A DNA stretch of 64,000 nucleotides from contig LFMX01000002.1 in NCBI GenBank assembly GCA_001184405.1, positions 109,555-173,554 on the forward strand. Reading direction: 5' to 3'. The position numbers were made by a program, and so were the translations under genes. Source of the stretch: Candidatus Burkholderia humilis (GTDB lineage: Bacteria; Pseudomonadota; Gammaproteobacteria; Burkholderiales; Burkholderiaceae). Below the pieces are notes generated by a model. It was not told where the DNA came from and searched no databases. It saw nothing but the letters and a program-made list of their open reading frames with translations. Shown here one piece after another: positions 29,523-40,744 of this stretch (its first letter is position 1; every line of letters starts with the position of its first letter).

Positions 29523-29979
29523 TCATTGAATGTCGGAAGCCGACACGCCCGCCGGCAGCGCGCTCGCTGAATTCGCGCAGCCTCACCTTCGTTTCGACGA
29601 CGAGATCGCCGACGTCCACGCGCGACGCGTACAATCCCGCATCGCCGGCGGAGGCGTTCGCGCCGTCCTTGAAGCGCTGAAAATAGCTGCCGAGGAGCGC
29701 CTGCACATCGGCCATCACCGGGCCGCGCCAGGACACGGCGTACACGGTGCCCGCCGAATCGATGTACTGCCGCACGACGATGCCGTTCGCATCGGTCGTC
29801 TCCCGATAATCGAGACGCGCGCCTTGCGCCTGATGCACGACCGCGCCTTCCGACGCGTTCGCGCGTGCCAGCATCCGGCCGAGTTGCGCATGGCACGGCG
29901 CGCTCGTGATGAGCGAGAAAGACATCGTCGCGGTCAACGCCACACAAAGATGACGATTAGGAATTCTTACGGAAACCAT
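29523..29979 (-). pseudogene. DUF2844 family exported protein, frameshifted near its end
   Basis: ATG 29979 gives a signal peptide (MVSVRIPNRHLCVALTATMSFSLITSAPCHA) and a mature domain with YRETTDANGIVVRQYIDSAGTVYAVSWRGP. About two bases are missing near 29565. The proper C-terminus (ALPAGVSASDIQ, stop at 29523) is then out of frame, and the frame reads straight on into the DUF3443 gene. DUF2844-DUF3443 pairs are common in Burkholderia; function unknown. Confidence 0.7.
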
Positions 29980-29999
29980 CGCTGCCTTCTGCCTCGTTT

Positions 30000-30398
30000 G
30001 AGACTATTCCTATTTTTGAGATTGAATTTTAAGATGAAGGCGCGACAAAGCGATATGTTCGGCCAGAGCGTGCGCGGGCTGCGCCGAAATCAAGAAAAGA
30101 CTTGCGGGACAAGGTGTTACGCGTATCGACAGGGCTTATTGACGGCTTCTATGTTTGTCACAAATTGTCAATTCGATGCGACAGGGATTTAATGCTCCCA
30201 TCGACAGCACAGCGATGCATGTCGAGAAAGCAATGAGATGGTTTGAGAAACTGATCAGACACACGCACTGATGGCGCGAAAAGCAGGACGGTGCAGGCCA
30301 CTTATCTCCTCTTTTTGCACTGCGCTCGCCGAGACCGGTATAATAACTGGTTGATCCACGGAAGAACCGCCGTGGCGTAGCGGAAGGACTTTCCAGAC
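30000..30398. other. Intergenic region before bamC
   Basis: About 400 bp with no gene that I can support. It is more AT-rich in its first half than its neighbours. Its right end carries the bamC promoter. In related genomes I expect dapA just upstream of bamC; it is not here. Confidence 0.5.
30315..30344 (+). promoter_or_regulatory. Sigma70-like promoter of bamC
   Basis: TTGCAC (30315-30320), 18-bp spacer, TATAAT (30339-30344). The -10 is a perfect consensus, about 55 bp before the bamC ATG. Confidence 0.7.
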
Positions 30399-31610
30399 AT
30401 GACAGATTTTCGTATTACTAAGCGGACGGCCGCCATTTTTGCGGTAGCTGGAATCGTGGCAGTTACTGTGACGGGTTGCGGTACGTCCTCGCCGACGGCG
30501 ATCAATTACAAGAGCGACGGGCGCGCCCAAGAGGCGTCGCTTGCGGTTCCTCCCGATTTCCTCAACGAGACCTCGGACCAGCGCTCGCTCGCGCCGCAAA
30601 GCGGCCAGGCATCGCTGTCCGGGCTGCAGCAGCTTCAGCAGGTCGCACCGACCTTGCCGCCCGTCGTGCCGCCCGTCGCAGGCATGCGTATTCAGCGTGA
30701 CGGCGCCGAGCGCTGGCTCGTGATCGACGGCAAGTCGCCCGATCAGGTGTGGCCGCAAGTTCGCCGCTTCTGGCAGGAACAGGGCTTCCTGCTCAATGTC
30801 GATTCACGCGACAAGGGCGTGATGGAGACGGACTGGAACGAAACGCATCCGCAGATTTCCGACGGCCTGATTCGCGACACGTTGTCCAAGGCCACCGGCA
30901 ACTCGTATGTGACGGCGGAACGCAACAAGTACCGCACGCGTCTGGAAGCCGCACCGAACGGCGGCACGTACGTGTTCATCAGCCAGAAGGGCATGCGTGA
31001 AGCGCTGACCGGCGTGAACAACGATTCGAGCCAGTGGCAGGCGCGTCCGAACGATCCCGCGCTCGAAAACAAATATCTGCGCCGCCTGATGTCGTCGCTC
31101 GGAATGGCCGATTCCGGTTCCCTAGCGCCGAATACGCTGTCCTCGGCGCCGGTTCCTGCAAGCGGCGCCGCGTCCGCCGCCAGCGACAACAAGGCTGCGG
31201 CCGTCGCTGCGCAGAACGCGCGCAATGCCGGCAATTCGACTATCCGCAACGAGAAGGTGCCCGAGGCCACGTCCGCGCAACTCACGCTGCCGGAAGCCTT
31301 CGATCGCGCATGGCTGCGCGTGGGCATCGCGCTGGATCGTGCGAACTTCACCGTCGATGACCGCGATCGCAACAAGGGCGTGTATTTCGTGCGCTACGTC
31401 GATCCGAACGACAAGACGTCCGCCGAGCAGGGTTTCTGGAGCCAGGTATTCCACGGCCGCAAGGAAATAACCGCGAAGCAGTATCAGGTCAATGTCCGCG
31501 TAGTGACCGAACAGCAGACGCGCGTCGCCATCGTCGATGACAAGGGGCAAGTGGATTCCTCGCAGCAAGCGCGCCAGATCATGGCTTTGCTCGCCGACCA
31601 GATCAGCTAA
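30399..31610 (+). CDS. bamC: Outer membrane protein assembly factor BamC
   Basis: Lipoprotein component of the BAM complex that inserts beta-barrel proteins into the outer membrane. 403 aa. The lipobox VTVTGCGTSS places the lipidated Cys near residue 27. An unstructured N-terminal segment is followed by two helix-grip domains (about 95-210 and 300-400) separated by an Ala/Ser-rich linker. It is followed by a terminator. Intact. Confidence 0.92.
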   Translation: MTDFRITKRTAAIFAVAGIVAVTVTGCGTSSPTAINYKSDGRAQEASLAVPPDFLNETSDQRSLAPQSGQASLSGLQQLQQVAPTLPPVVPPVAGMRIQRDGAERWLVIDGKSPDQVWPQVRRFWQEQGFLLNVDSRDKGVMETDWNETHPQISDGLIRDTLSKATGNSYVTAERNKYRTRLEAAPNGGTYVFISQKGMREALTGVNNDSSQWQARPNDPALENKYLRRLMSSLGMADSGSLAPNTLSSAPVPASGAASAASDNKAAAVAAQNARNAGNSTIRNEKVPEATSAQLTLPEAFDRAWLRVGIALDRANFTVDDRDRNKGVYFVRYVDPNDKTSAEQGFWSQVFHGRKEITAKQYQVNVRVVTEQQTRVAIVDDKGQVDSSQQARQIMALLADQIS

Positions 31611-31637
31611 AACGCCGGGAGTTCTTCATCCCGTACA

Positions 31638-31667
31638 AGCCACCTCGAATTCGGGGCGGCTTTTTTT
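31638..31667 (+). terminator. Terminator after bamC
   Basis: Stem AGCCACCTCG / CGGGGCGGCT (one A-C mismatch, one T-G pair), AATT loop, seven T. Confidence 0.7.
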
Positions 31668-31879
31668 ATGCCGATGTCATCCGGTGAAAGGTTCTTCGCG
31701 AATCGGCATAGTTCGCGAACAATTGCACGCTAATGCGACGATCGCGCATGAATTGCGCAGACAATTTCTTTATATCGCGTAATGTGCGCAAGGGCTTATA
31801 GGAAATGACCGTTCGGACAGTACATTGCGTCATCGGCGTAATTCGCACGATGCACGGCACGCGAATGCGCCCTCCAGAC

Positions 31880-32003
31880 CGCGTTTCAAGCCCGACAACC
31901 AGATGATGGTTCGCGTATCGCGCGAACCCCGGTGGCCCCGTCGCCTATCCTCGTAGGGCGACGGTTTTTGCCCGCGTTTCCAAAGGAACGCGGGCTTTTT
32001 TTT
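31880..32003 (+). other. Structured intergenic segment ending in a strong terminator, possible small RNA
   Basis: No convincing reading frame exists between bamC and the monooxygenase gene (31672-32089). The stretch contains a hairpin TTCGCG..CGCGAA near 31912-31926, GTCGCC..GGCGAC near 31940-31962 and a strong terminator, GCCCGCGTT / AACGCGGGC plus nine T (31970-32003). The terminator ends no visible gene on the plus strand, so a short transcript is possible. Confidence 0.35.
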
Positions 32004-32089
32004 GACCTGGGCAGAACGCGTGACCGGCAATGAAAACGATGCACGGTTATGCTTGGCGCTTTCGTCAATCACGATCAAAGGAGCAGGAC

Positions 32090-32377
32090 ATGCCGGAAGT
32101 CGCCGTCGTCGCTATTTTCGTTGCCAAGCCGGGCAAGAAGGATGAGCTGAGAAAAGTGCTGGAAGCCAACGTCGAGCCGACGCGCAAGGAACGCGGCGCG
32201 CTTCAGTACGACTTGCATATCGATAACGACGAGCCGCGCCGCTTTATTTTTGTCGAGCGCTGGCAAAGTCAGGACGCGCTCGACGAACACGGAAAAACGG
32301 CGCACATTCAGGTGTTTCGCGCCAAGGCGCCGGACCTTTGCGAGCACGGCGAAGTACGCCGCGCAACGAAGATTTGA
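32090..32377 (+). CDS. Antibiotic biosynthesis monooxygenase (ABM) domain protein
   Basis: A 95-aa dimeric alpha-beta barrel protein from ATG 32090 (MPEVAVVAIFVAKPGKKDEL), after an AGGAG site. The conserved segments RGALQYDLHIDND, FIFVERWQSQDALDEH and ARAPDLCE-like end fit putative quinol monooxygenases (YgiN-like). The in-frame start at 32030 lies before the ribosome-binding site. Substrate unknown. Confidence 0.85.
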   Translation: MPEVAVVAIFVAKPGKKDELRKVLEANVEPTRKERGALQYDLHIDNDEPRRFIFVERWQSQDALDEHGKTAHIQVFRAKAPDLCEHGEVRRATKI

Positions 32378-32530
32378 TTCAGCGCGTCAGTGCGTTTCGT
32401 GCGGAACGTCCAGAGCTCGATATTGCTCATGCTGTTGTTCGCACTCGTCGTGCGCTCCACGGTTGAATCGTTAAAAAGACGATGCGGAATGTAGCATAAG
32501 GCGTGCGTGGGCCTAGGCGTGTGCGCAATG

Positions 32531-32556
32531 AAAAAGCGGCCCGGAGGCCGCTTTTC
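32531..32556 (-). terminator. Terminator of aceB
   Basis: Perfect 10-bp stem AAAAGCGGCC / GGCCGCTTTT with a four-base loop, 19 bp after the aceB stop. Confidence 0.85.
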
Positions 32557-32574
32557 TTTGACTGGAACGTCCGC

Positions 32575-34176
32575 TCAGATTTCTTCGTAAAGCGGCAACG
32601 TAAGGAAGTCGGTGAAGTGCGCCGACGTCGACATCTCTTCGAAAATCTTCGCCGCGCGATCGTACGGTTTCAAATCGCTGCCCGATCCGCCGACGACCAG
32701 CTTCACCTTTTCCAGTTCGTCGATAGTGATATCGCGCACCATCGCGGCCGTGACCTTGCGACCGTCGTCGAGCTTGCCCTTCGGCGAGCGGACCCATTGC
32801 CACACTTGCGAGCGCGAGATTTCGGCGGTCGCGGCATCTTCCATCAGATTGTGGATCGGCACGCAGCCGTTTCCGGCGAGCCACGCGCCGAGATAGTGGA
32901 TGCCCACGTTAACGTTATTGCGCAAACCGGCTTCGGTGATCGGTTCTTCCGGACGGAAATCGAGCAGATCGCTCGCGGCGACCTGAACGTCGGGACGCTG
33001 CTTATCGATCTGATTCGGACGATCGCCAAGCACCTTCACGAACTCTTCCATCGCGATCGGCACGAGACCCGGATGCGCGACCCAGCCGCCGTCGTAACCG
33101 TCGCCGGCATCGCGCGCCTTGTCGGAACGCACGCCACCCATCGCGCGGTCGTTCGCGGCGGGATCGCTCTTGATCGGAATCAGCGCAGACATGCCGCCGA
33201 TCGCAGGCGCGTTGCACTTGTGGCATGTCTTCAGCAATTCGAGCGCGTAGGCGCGCATGAAGGGTGAAGTCATCGTGATCTTCGCGCGGTCGGCGAGGCA
33301 GAAGTCGGTATCGTTCTTGAACTTCTTGATCGCGGAAAAGATGTAGTCCCAGCGGCCCGCGTTCAGCCCCGAACTATGCTCGCGTAGTTCGTACAGGATT
33401 TCGTCCATTTCGAACGCGGCGAGAATGGTTTCGACGAGCACCATCGCGCGAATCGTGCCGCGCGGGATGCCCACGCTTTCCTGCGCCGCGACGAAAATGT
33501 CGTTCCACAGACGCGCTTCGAGGTGGCTTTCCATCTTCGGCAGATAGAAGTACGGGCCGCTGTCGCGCGCGATCAATTCCTTCGCGTTGTGAAACAGGAA
33601 AAGCGCGAAATCGAAGATGCCACCGGACACGCGCTGCCCATCGACGGTGACGTGCTTCTCATCCAGATGCCAGCCGCGCGGACGCACGATCAAGGTCGCG
33701 ATCTTGTCGTTGAGCTTGTACGACTTGCCGTTCTGTTCCAGCGAAATCGTGCGGCGCACGGCTTCTCTCAGGTTGATCTGGCCGGTGATCTGGTTGTCCC
33801 AGTTCGGCGCGTTCGAATCCTCGAAATCCGTCATGTACGAATCCTCGCCGGAATTGAGCACGTTGATGATCATTTTGCGCTCGACCGGACCGGTGATTTC
33901 CACGCGACGGCATTGCAGATCCTTCGGCAGCGACGCGATTTTCCAGTCGCCTTCACGGATCGATTTCGTATCGCGCAGGAAATCCGGACGCTCGCCCGCA
34001 TCCAGACGCTTCGTGCGCTCGACGCGCGCCGCGAGCAATTGCTGGCGGCGCGGCTCGAATTGCCGGTGCAGCGTCGCGACGAACGCGAGCGCCTCGGGCG
34101 TCAGAATGGTCTCGAAGCCCGGCTGGATATCGGTCGAAACGGCCATGCCGGTGGGAAACGTAAGCGGTTGCGACAT
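32575..34176 (-). CDS. aceB: Malate synthase A
   Basis: Condenses glyoxylate and acetyl-CoA to malate, the second glyoxylate-shunt enzyme. 533 aa, normal for isoform A. The family signature region KTCHKCNAPAIGGMSALIPIKSDP and the catalytic-barrel segments VETILAAFEMDEILYELREHSSGLNAGRWDYIFS are intact. The gene is clean although its partner aceA, about 3.3 kb away on the same strand, is broken. It may still use glyoxylate from other sources. Confidence 0.95.
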   Translation of the reverse strand: MSQPLTFPTGMAVSTDIQPGFETILTPEALAFVATLHRQFEPRRQQLLAARVERTKRLDAGERPDFLRDTKSIREGDWKIASLPKDLQCRRVEITGPVERKMIINVLNSGEDSYMTDFEDSNAPNWDNQITGQINLREAVRRTISLEQNGKSYKLNDKIATLIVRPRGWHLDEKHVTVDGQRVSGGIFDFALFLFHNAKELIARDSGPYFYLPKMESHLEARLWNDIFVAAQESVGIPRGTIRAMVLVETILAAFEMDEILYELREHSSGLNAGRWDYIFSAIKKFKNDTDFCLADRAKITMTSPFMRAYALELLKTCHKCNAPAIGGMSALIPIKSDPAANDRAMGGVRSDKARDAGDGYDGGWVAHPGLVPIAMEEFVKVLGDRPNQIDKQRPDVQVAASDLLDFRPEEPITEAGLRNNVNVGIHYLGAWLAGNGCVPIHNLMEDAATAEISRSQVWQWVRSPKGKLDDGRKVTAAMVRDITIDELEKVKLVVGGSGSDLKPYDRAAKIFEEMSTSAHFTDFLTLPLYEEI

Positions 34177-34222
34177 GTTGTTCTCCTTGGTCGGTCAGAC
34201 GGTTTTGCGTGTTGCGTGTGTT

Positions 34223-34914
34223 TTACCTGCGTGTTTCGATGCTTGCGATCAGATCGTTCATGTTCTTGCCCGTCGCGCGCGGCGTCACGCCGAGTTGTTC
34301 GATCGGCAGCGAGGCGCGGTTGATCCAGAAGGTCGAATAGCCGAACCACGTCGCGCCCGCGACATCCCATCCGTTCGACGAGACGAACACGATGTCCTTC
34401 GCCGCCGCGCCAAACGCACGCGTGCCGAGCTCGTACGCGGCGACGGGCTTGTAGGTGCGCACGGCATCGACGGACAGGATGTGATCTAACAGGCCGCTCA
34501 TGCCCGCGCTTTTCTCAGCGACGTCGAGCATCGGCGGATTGCCGTTGGAGAGGACCGCGAGCGGAAGGCCGAAGCGTTCGCGCAACGCTTTGAGCGCGGG
34601 CACGGTGTCGGGAAACGCGGACAGGCACGCGTATTCGTCCATCAGGCGCTTTTCGGCGGCGGGCGTGAGGACATCCGCGAGATTCAGACGGGCGGCGGCG
34701 TGGCGCAACGCGTCGATCGTGATGTCCCAGAAGGGCGCGTATGCACGCCCGACGGATCGGTGAGCGTGCGCAACTGCGTGTATTCGATCTGCTTCTGACG
34801 CCAGAGCTGCGAGAGCACATCGCCGTGGCCGGGAAAAAGCTGCTCGGCGGCAGCGACGACTGAATGCACGTCGAAGAGCGTGCCGTAGGCGTCGAAAATG
34901 ACTGCGCGTGGCAT
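34223..34914 (-). pseudogene. Haloacid dehalogenase, type II, frameshifted
   Basis: HAD-superfamily L-2-haloacid dehalogenase-like protein. ATG 34914 starts [20 protein letters not shown] with the nucleophile Asp. One base is missing near 34742, where [15 protein letters not shown] is expected and GVHTRPSG is read. The remaining frame ([22 protein letters not shown] to VSSNGWDVAGATWFGYSTFWINR) is complete to TAA 34223. It sits between aceB and a LysR gene, as in related genomes. Broken by a single indel. Confidence 0.85.
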
Positions 34915-35099
34915 AGCGTTATAAGCGGATAAAGACGATGCGTGTGTCGTTATGGCCGACATGGCCGTGCACTCCAAAAGAGGTTGATGTGAATTCTATT
35001 CGTGATCACAGTGATGGAAAAAGAGCGATCGGATCACTTGATCTTTGACTTTTACTTACCTAATCTGTCCGCTGGCTTCGCTATTGACGATAAACCCGC

Positions 35100-36003
35100 A
35101 TGGATCGATTCAAGCAGATCGAAACCTTCGCCTCGGTTGCCGCGAAGGGCAGTCTTTCGGCGGCGCAGGCAGAAGGCATCGCGCCGGCGGTGATCGGACG
35201 GAGGCTCGATGCGCTGGAAGAGCGGCTCTGCGTGAAGCTGCTCGTGCGCACGACGCGCAAGATCACGCTGACGTTCGAAGGCTCGGCGTTTTTGGAGGAC
35301 TGTCAGCGCATCATCAACGAGATGCAGAACGCCGAGGCGAGCGTGTCGGCGGGCGGCGTGAAGGCGAGCGGGCATTGCGCGTGTAGGCCGCCGGCGGGGT
35401 TCGGGCGTCGGCATGTCGCGCCTCTCGTGCCGAGATTTACGGCGCAGCATCCGGATGTATCGGTGAGTCTGGATCTGACTGATCCGAATGGTCAATCTCG
35501 TCAACGAAGGTTTCGATTGCGCGGTGCGGTTCGGCGAGTTGCCGGATTCGTCGCTGGTGTCGCTGAAGCTGGGCGAGAACCGGCGTGTGTGCGTGGCGTC
35601 GCCGGATTATCTGGCGGCGCGCGGTGAGCCCGAGGATCTTGCGGCGCTGGCTGCGCACAATTGCCTGGCGCTGGGGGCATCGGCCAATCAGCAGAGAGGG
35701 TGGGTGTTTCAGCAGGACGGCAAAGGTCGTGACGATCAAGGTGTCGGGCACGATGGAATGTTCCGATGGCTCGGTGCTGCACGAATGGTGTCTGGAAGGG
35801 CGCGGGCTCGCGTGGTGATCATGGTGGGAAGTGGGTACGGATATCGGCGCGGGACGGCTCGTGAGCGTGCTCGATGCGTTCGCCGCGCCGCCGATCGGGA
35901 TTCATGCGGTGTTCCCGCAGAGACGGCATTTGCCGTTACGGGTGCGGTTGTTTCTAGATTTGCTTAAGCATATTTACAATGCGCCGGGGTATTTTGGGGA
36001 GTA
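35100..36003 (+). pseudogene. LysR family regulator, several lesions
   Basis: ATG 35100 (MDRFKQIETFASVAAKGSLSAAQAEGIAPAVIGRRLDALEERL) is a LysR HTH that already lacks one residue relative to the usual SAAA. The frame slips near 35373 (a lost T, then altered bases) at the start of the effector domain. It slips again near 35490 before NLVNEGFDCAVRFGELPDSSLVSLKL and further near 35720 and 35820. The end is placed near 36003. Clearly non-functional. Confidence 0.82.
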
Positions 36004-36186
36004 GGCCGTTTGGTCTATGGCGGGATATTTTTTATCCTGATACACTTGGTTCTTGAGGCGGGAGTGTCGACTATTCGACGCGCATGAGTGGTTCGCTTAC
36101 CTGTCTTGCCAGATGTCGGGAACGGGTTACCTTTTTTGGGCCCGTTCTTTTTTTTGAGCTAATTGTTTTAGATTGCTATATATATT

Positions 36187-36933
36187 TTGTATTTGGACGA
36201 ATCGGGGTCGGCAGGCGGGCCGAGCACCGGCATTTCGTACTGGCCGGCGTATGCGCGTTTGAGCGCGCCACGCACTGGATCGAACAGAAACTCAATGCCA
36301 TCGCGGAGCGTTTCGATCCGCTCGACGGCCAACCGGTCGAGTTTTACGGTTCGCCCATGCTTTCCGGCCGTGAAGGCTGGAACGCTTCGTGCTAGATGAA
36401 CGCTTGCAAGCCATCAGGGATGCACTCGCCGATGGCATCGCGAACCAGCCGCCAGCCAGCGTCCGCTATTCGGCGTGGTGGTGAACAAGGCGTCGCTGAA
36501 GGGACGTGACGCCATCGATTTCGCTTTCGAGCAGCTCGCACGACGGTTCGATCTTTTCCTGCAGCGCTGCTATCGAAAGCACGGCGATGCGCAACGCGGC
36601 ATGATCCTGTTAGACAAATCGACGACCGAACAGCGCATACAAAAACTCGCGCGCGAATTCAAGTACTCCGGCCACACGTACGGCAAAACCCGCAACTTCG
36701 CCGAAGTGCCAGTTTTCCTCAATTCGAAATCGTCCCGGCTCATACCACTCGCGGACCTCGTCGCCTTTGCGCTGTTTCGCTTTCACGAATACGGCGATTC
36801 CGAGTTCTTCGACATCGTCAAGCATCGTTTCGACAGCGACGATGGCCTTAAGCACGGCCTCTTCGTCTATCCGCCCGAAGCGCGGACCTTCACACCGATT
36901 CCTTCTCCCGCCCCCGCCGCCTTACTACAATAA
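36187..36933 (+). pseudogene. DUF3800 domain protein, broken
   Basis: YLDESGSAGG at the start is the hallmark of DUF3800 proteins. The sequence continues in another frame with HRHFVLAGVCAFERATHWIEQKLNAIAERFDPLDGQPVEFYGSPMLSGREGW. A third frame (VVNKASLKGRDAIDFAFEQLARRFDLFLQRCYRKHGDAQRGMILLDKS to TAA 36933) gives the rest. At least two frameshifts are needed. DUF3800 proteins have an RNase H-like fold of uncertain role and often occur in accessory regions. Confidence 0.72.
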
Positions 36934-36964
36934 AACCACGCCCCCACCTCCGCAGGAGGACGCC

Positions 36965-37387
36965 ATGTTCAAGCACATCCTGGTGCCGACAGACGGCGCC
37001 GAGCTGTCGCAGAAAGCCATCGACGGCGCCATCGATCTCGCGCAATCCGTCGGCGCGCGGATCACGGCTTACGCGTGTCTGCCGCAATACCCATATTCCC
37101 CTTTCGCCGATGTCGCCGTCGAGCCGCCCGACGATTTCCACGCCCGTGCCGAAAACGAAGCCCGCGAACACCTGCGCGCCGCCGAAAGCGCCGGCGTGCC
37201 GTGCTCGAGCGTGACGAGCATCGAGGCTGCGCCGTATGTCGGCATCATCGATGCGGCGGAAACGAACGGATGCGACGTCATCCTGATGGCCTCCCACGGA
37301 CGCTGCGGACTCGGAAGTCCCCTTATCGGCAGCGAAACGCAACGCGTTCTGACGCACACGAAAATTCCGGTCATCGTTTACCGCTGA
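36965..37387 (+). CDS. Universal stress protein, UspA family
   Basis: A 140-aa Usp domain from ATG 36965 (MFKHILVPTDGAELSQKAIDGAI) after GCAGGAGGAC. The C-terminal motif MASHGRCGLGSPLIGSETQRVLTHTKIPVIVYR corresponds to the ATP-binding G-2x-G-9x-G(S/T) pattern, so an ATP-binding Usp is likely. It follows the DUF3800 remnant by 31 bp. The frame is intact. Confidence 0.9.
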   Translation: MFKHILVPTDGAELSQKAIDGAIDLAQSVGARITAYACLPQYPYSPFADVAVEPPDDFHARAENEAREHLRAAESAGVPCSSVTSIEAAPYVGIIDAAETNGCDVILMASHGRCGLGSPLIGSETQRVLTHTKIPVIVYR

Positions 37388-37476
37388 TCCAAATGAACGT
37401 GGGCCGCAGCGTCTACACGCCGCGGCCCACGCCCTTATTGACTACGCTCCCTGATTTGCCCGGTCTTGCTCGAGCG

Positions 37477-38774
<1,298 letters not shown>

Positions 38775-39091
38775 TGCGTTTCTCCTTGAGATTGGGCTGA
38801 ACGACAAATCTGATTCGATGATTCTTCGCGATCTGAGCTGCGTTGCGCCGTGTTCGGCGGTGTGCGTTTGCTCAACTATTATATAAGAATCTATGCAAAT
38901 CGCTGTCGTCGAAACACCCCCGGAGGAGAGATTTGGTCAATATTTTTATTGCGCAAAATCAATGAGTTGAATATTGAATTTCACTATTCGGAAAGAGATT
39001 TGCTATTCGGCAATCGCCGATGTTGTGCTGCGCAGCAAGATTTTTGCGACGCGCAAAGTCATTGCGCATCGTGAAATATGGTGAGCGGACG
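38775..39091. other. Intergenic region between aceA and the helicase gene
   Basis: About 317 bp, AT-rich, upstream of aceA and downstream of the helicase gene. No gene is supported. It should hold the aceA promoter, but I cannot name clear -35/-10 boxes. Confidence 0.5.
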
Positions 39092-39126
39092 AAAAAAAAA
39101 CCGATGCACGAAGCATCGGTTTTTTT
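39092..39126 (-). terminator. Terminator after the RhlE-type helicase gene
   Basis: Stem AAAACCGATGC / GCATCGGTTTT with a five-base loop and long A/T flanks on both sides; may work in both directions. Confidence 0.85.
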
Positions 39127-39148
39127 GTGACGCTGCCTGAACTAGCGC

Positions 39149-40744
39149 TTAGCTGCCACGGCGCGGAGCGCGCGGGCCGTCGTTGCGGCGTGCGCTGTAG
39201 CCGTCGCGCTGACCGTAACCGCCTTCGCGATTGCCGCGATAACCGCCGCCATCGCCACGATAACCGCCGTCACGGAAGCCGCCTCCTCTGCGCGGACTCG
39301 AGCCCGGATTGCCGTAGCCGCTCGCGTTGGCCGGACTCGAACCGTAACCACGGCCGCCGCCATTGCCGCCACCGCTACCGAAGCGACGACCGCTGCCGTT
39401 ACCGCCCGGACGGCCGCGACCGCCGCCGAAACCGCCCTTGGGCGGCGCCTTGCGCGGCTCGAAGCCCGCGACGACGTTCACCGGCAGCGGATTGCGCACG
39501 AAACGCTCGATGCGCTTCAGCGCGCCCATTTCGGCGTAATGCACGAGGCTGACCGCCGTGCCGCTACGGCCCGCGCGACCCGTACGGCCGATACGGTGCA
39601 CATAGTCTTCCGCGAACTTCGGCAGATCGTAGTTGAACACGTGCGTGATGCCCGGAATGTCGATGCCACGCGCCGCCACATCCGTCGCGACCAGCACGCG
39701 CACGCGCTTTTCGCGCAGCGCGCGGATCGTGCGGTTACGCGCGCCTTGCGGCAGATCGCCGTGCAGCGCGGCGGATTCGAAACCGGCGTCGGCCAGACGA
39801 TTGGCGATGAGGTCGGCATCGCTCTTCGTCGCCGTGAAGACGATCGCCTGATCGAGCTCTTCTGCGCGCAGCAGATGGTCGAGCAGACGATCCTTGTGAT
39901 TGCGGTCATCGACGTAATGCACGGTTTGCGCAATGTTGCTCTTCGCTTCGAGCTTCTGGACGATCTCGATGCGCTCCGGATCGTTCAGAAGACGGCCGGT
40001 CAGCGACGTGATCTTGCCGTCGATGGTTGCCGAGAACAGCAGCGTCTGATGCGATGCCGGCGTCGCGGCGACGATCGTCTCGATATCTTCGATAAAGCCC
40101 ATGTCGAGCATGCGGTCGGCTTCGTCGAGCACGAGCATGTTCAGTTCGGACAAGTCGATACGGCCACGCTCCAGATGGTCGATCAGACGACCCGGCGTGG
40201 CGACGAGAATTTCAGGGTTCTTCGCGAGCAGCATCAACTGCTGGCCGTATGCGACACCGCCGAGAATGCTGACAGTGCGCAGACGGCGCAGATGCTTGCC
40301 GTACGTGGTCGCGGCGGTCGAAACCTGCATGGCGAGTTCGCGCGTCGGCGTCAGCACGAGCAGCTTCGGTTTGGCGACGGGCATTGGACGACGGCCCGGC
40401 TTGGCGTTCGGATCGCGCGGCTGACGCGGCTGCGACGCCTCCAGCTTCTGCAACTGCGCAAATTTTTCGATGGCCGGCAGCATGAACGCCGCCGTCTTGC
40501 CCGAACCGGTCGGGCTGGAAACGAGCAGATCGCGGCCGGCGAGCGCGGCGGGAATCGCGCGCTGCTGCACGGGCGTCGGGTTCTGATAGCCGGCGGCGGT
40601 CAGCGCCGAGACGATTTCAGCCGAAAGGCCGAGCGATTCGAAAGAGGGACCTGCAAGTACTGCGGGCACGTCGGCAACGGGCGCGGCGCCGAGCGCTTGT
40701 GCTGCGATGTTGTCCAACGGGCTGGAGGTGAAGCTCGAAGTCAT
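39149..40744 (-). CDS. DEAD-box ATP-dependent RNA helicase, RhlE-like
   Basis: 531 aa from ATG 40744 (MTSSFTSSPLDNIAAQALG). Helicase motifs in order: Q motif NPTPVQQRAIP, Walker A SPTGSGKT, PTRELAMQV, VLDEADRMLD, SATIDG, VATDVAARGIDIPG and HRIGRTGRAG. The last 120 residues are a Gly/Arg/Tyr-rich low-complexity tail (RGGG, GGYRG repeats) that likely binds RNA and may phase-separate. Roles in ribosome assembly or cold adaptation are typical of the family. Intact. Confidence 0.92.
   Translation of the reverse strand: MTSSFTSSPLDNIAAQALGAAPVADVPAVLAGPSFESLGLSAEIVSALTAAGYQNPTPVQQRAIPAALAGRDLLVSSPTGSGKTAAFMLPAIEKFAQLQKLEASQPRQPRDPNAKPGRRPMPVAKPKLLVLTPTRELAMQVSTAATTYGKHLRRLRTVSILGGVAYGQQLMLLAKNPEILVATPGRLIDHLERGRIDLSELNMLVLDEADRMLDMGFIEDIETIVAATPASHQTLLFSATIDGKITSLTGRLLNDPERIEIVQKLEAKSNIAQTVHYVDDRNHKDRLLDHLLRAEELDQAIVFTATKSDADLIANRLADAGFESAALHGDLPQGARNRTIRALREKRVRVLVATDVAARGIDIPGITHVFNYDLPKFAEDYVHRIGRTGRAGRSGTAVSLVHYAEMGALKRIERFVRNPLPVNVVAGFEPRKAPPKGGFGGGRGRPGGNGSGRRFGSGGGNGGGRGYGSSPANASGYGNPGSSPRRGGGFRDGGYRGDGGGYRGNREGGYGQRDGYSARRNDGPRAPRRGS

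Noticed and set aside
28747..29979. Apparent 410-aa two-domain secreted protein
   Set aside because: It results from a frameshift that removes the DUF2844 stop; the DUF3443 part is itself frameshifted.
31666..31860. 64-codon minus-strand frame after bamC
   Set aside because: No recognisable domain or ribosome-binding site, and it overlaps the bamC terminator; not enough support for a gene.
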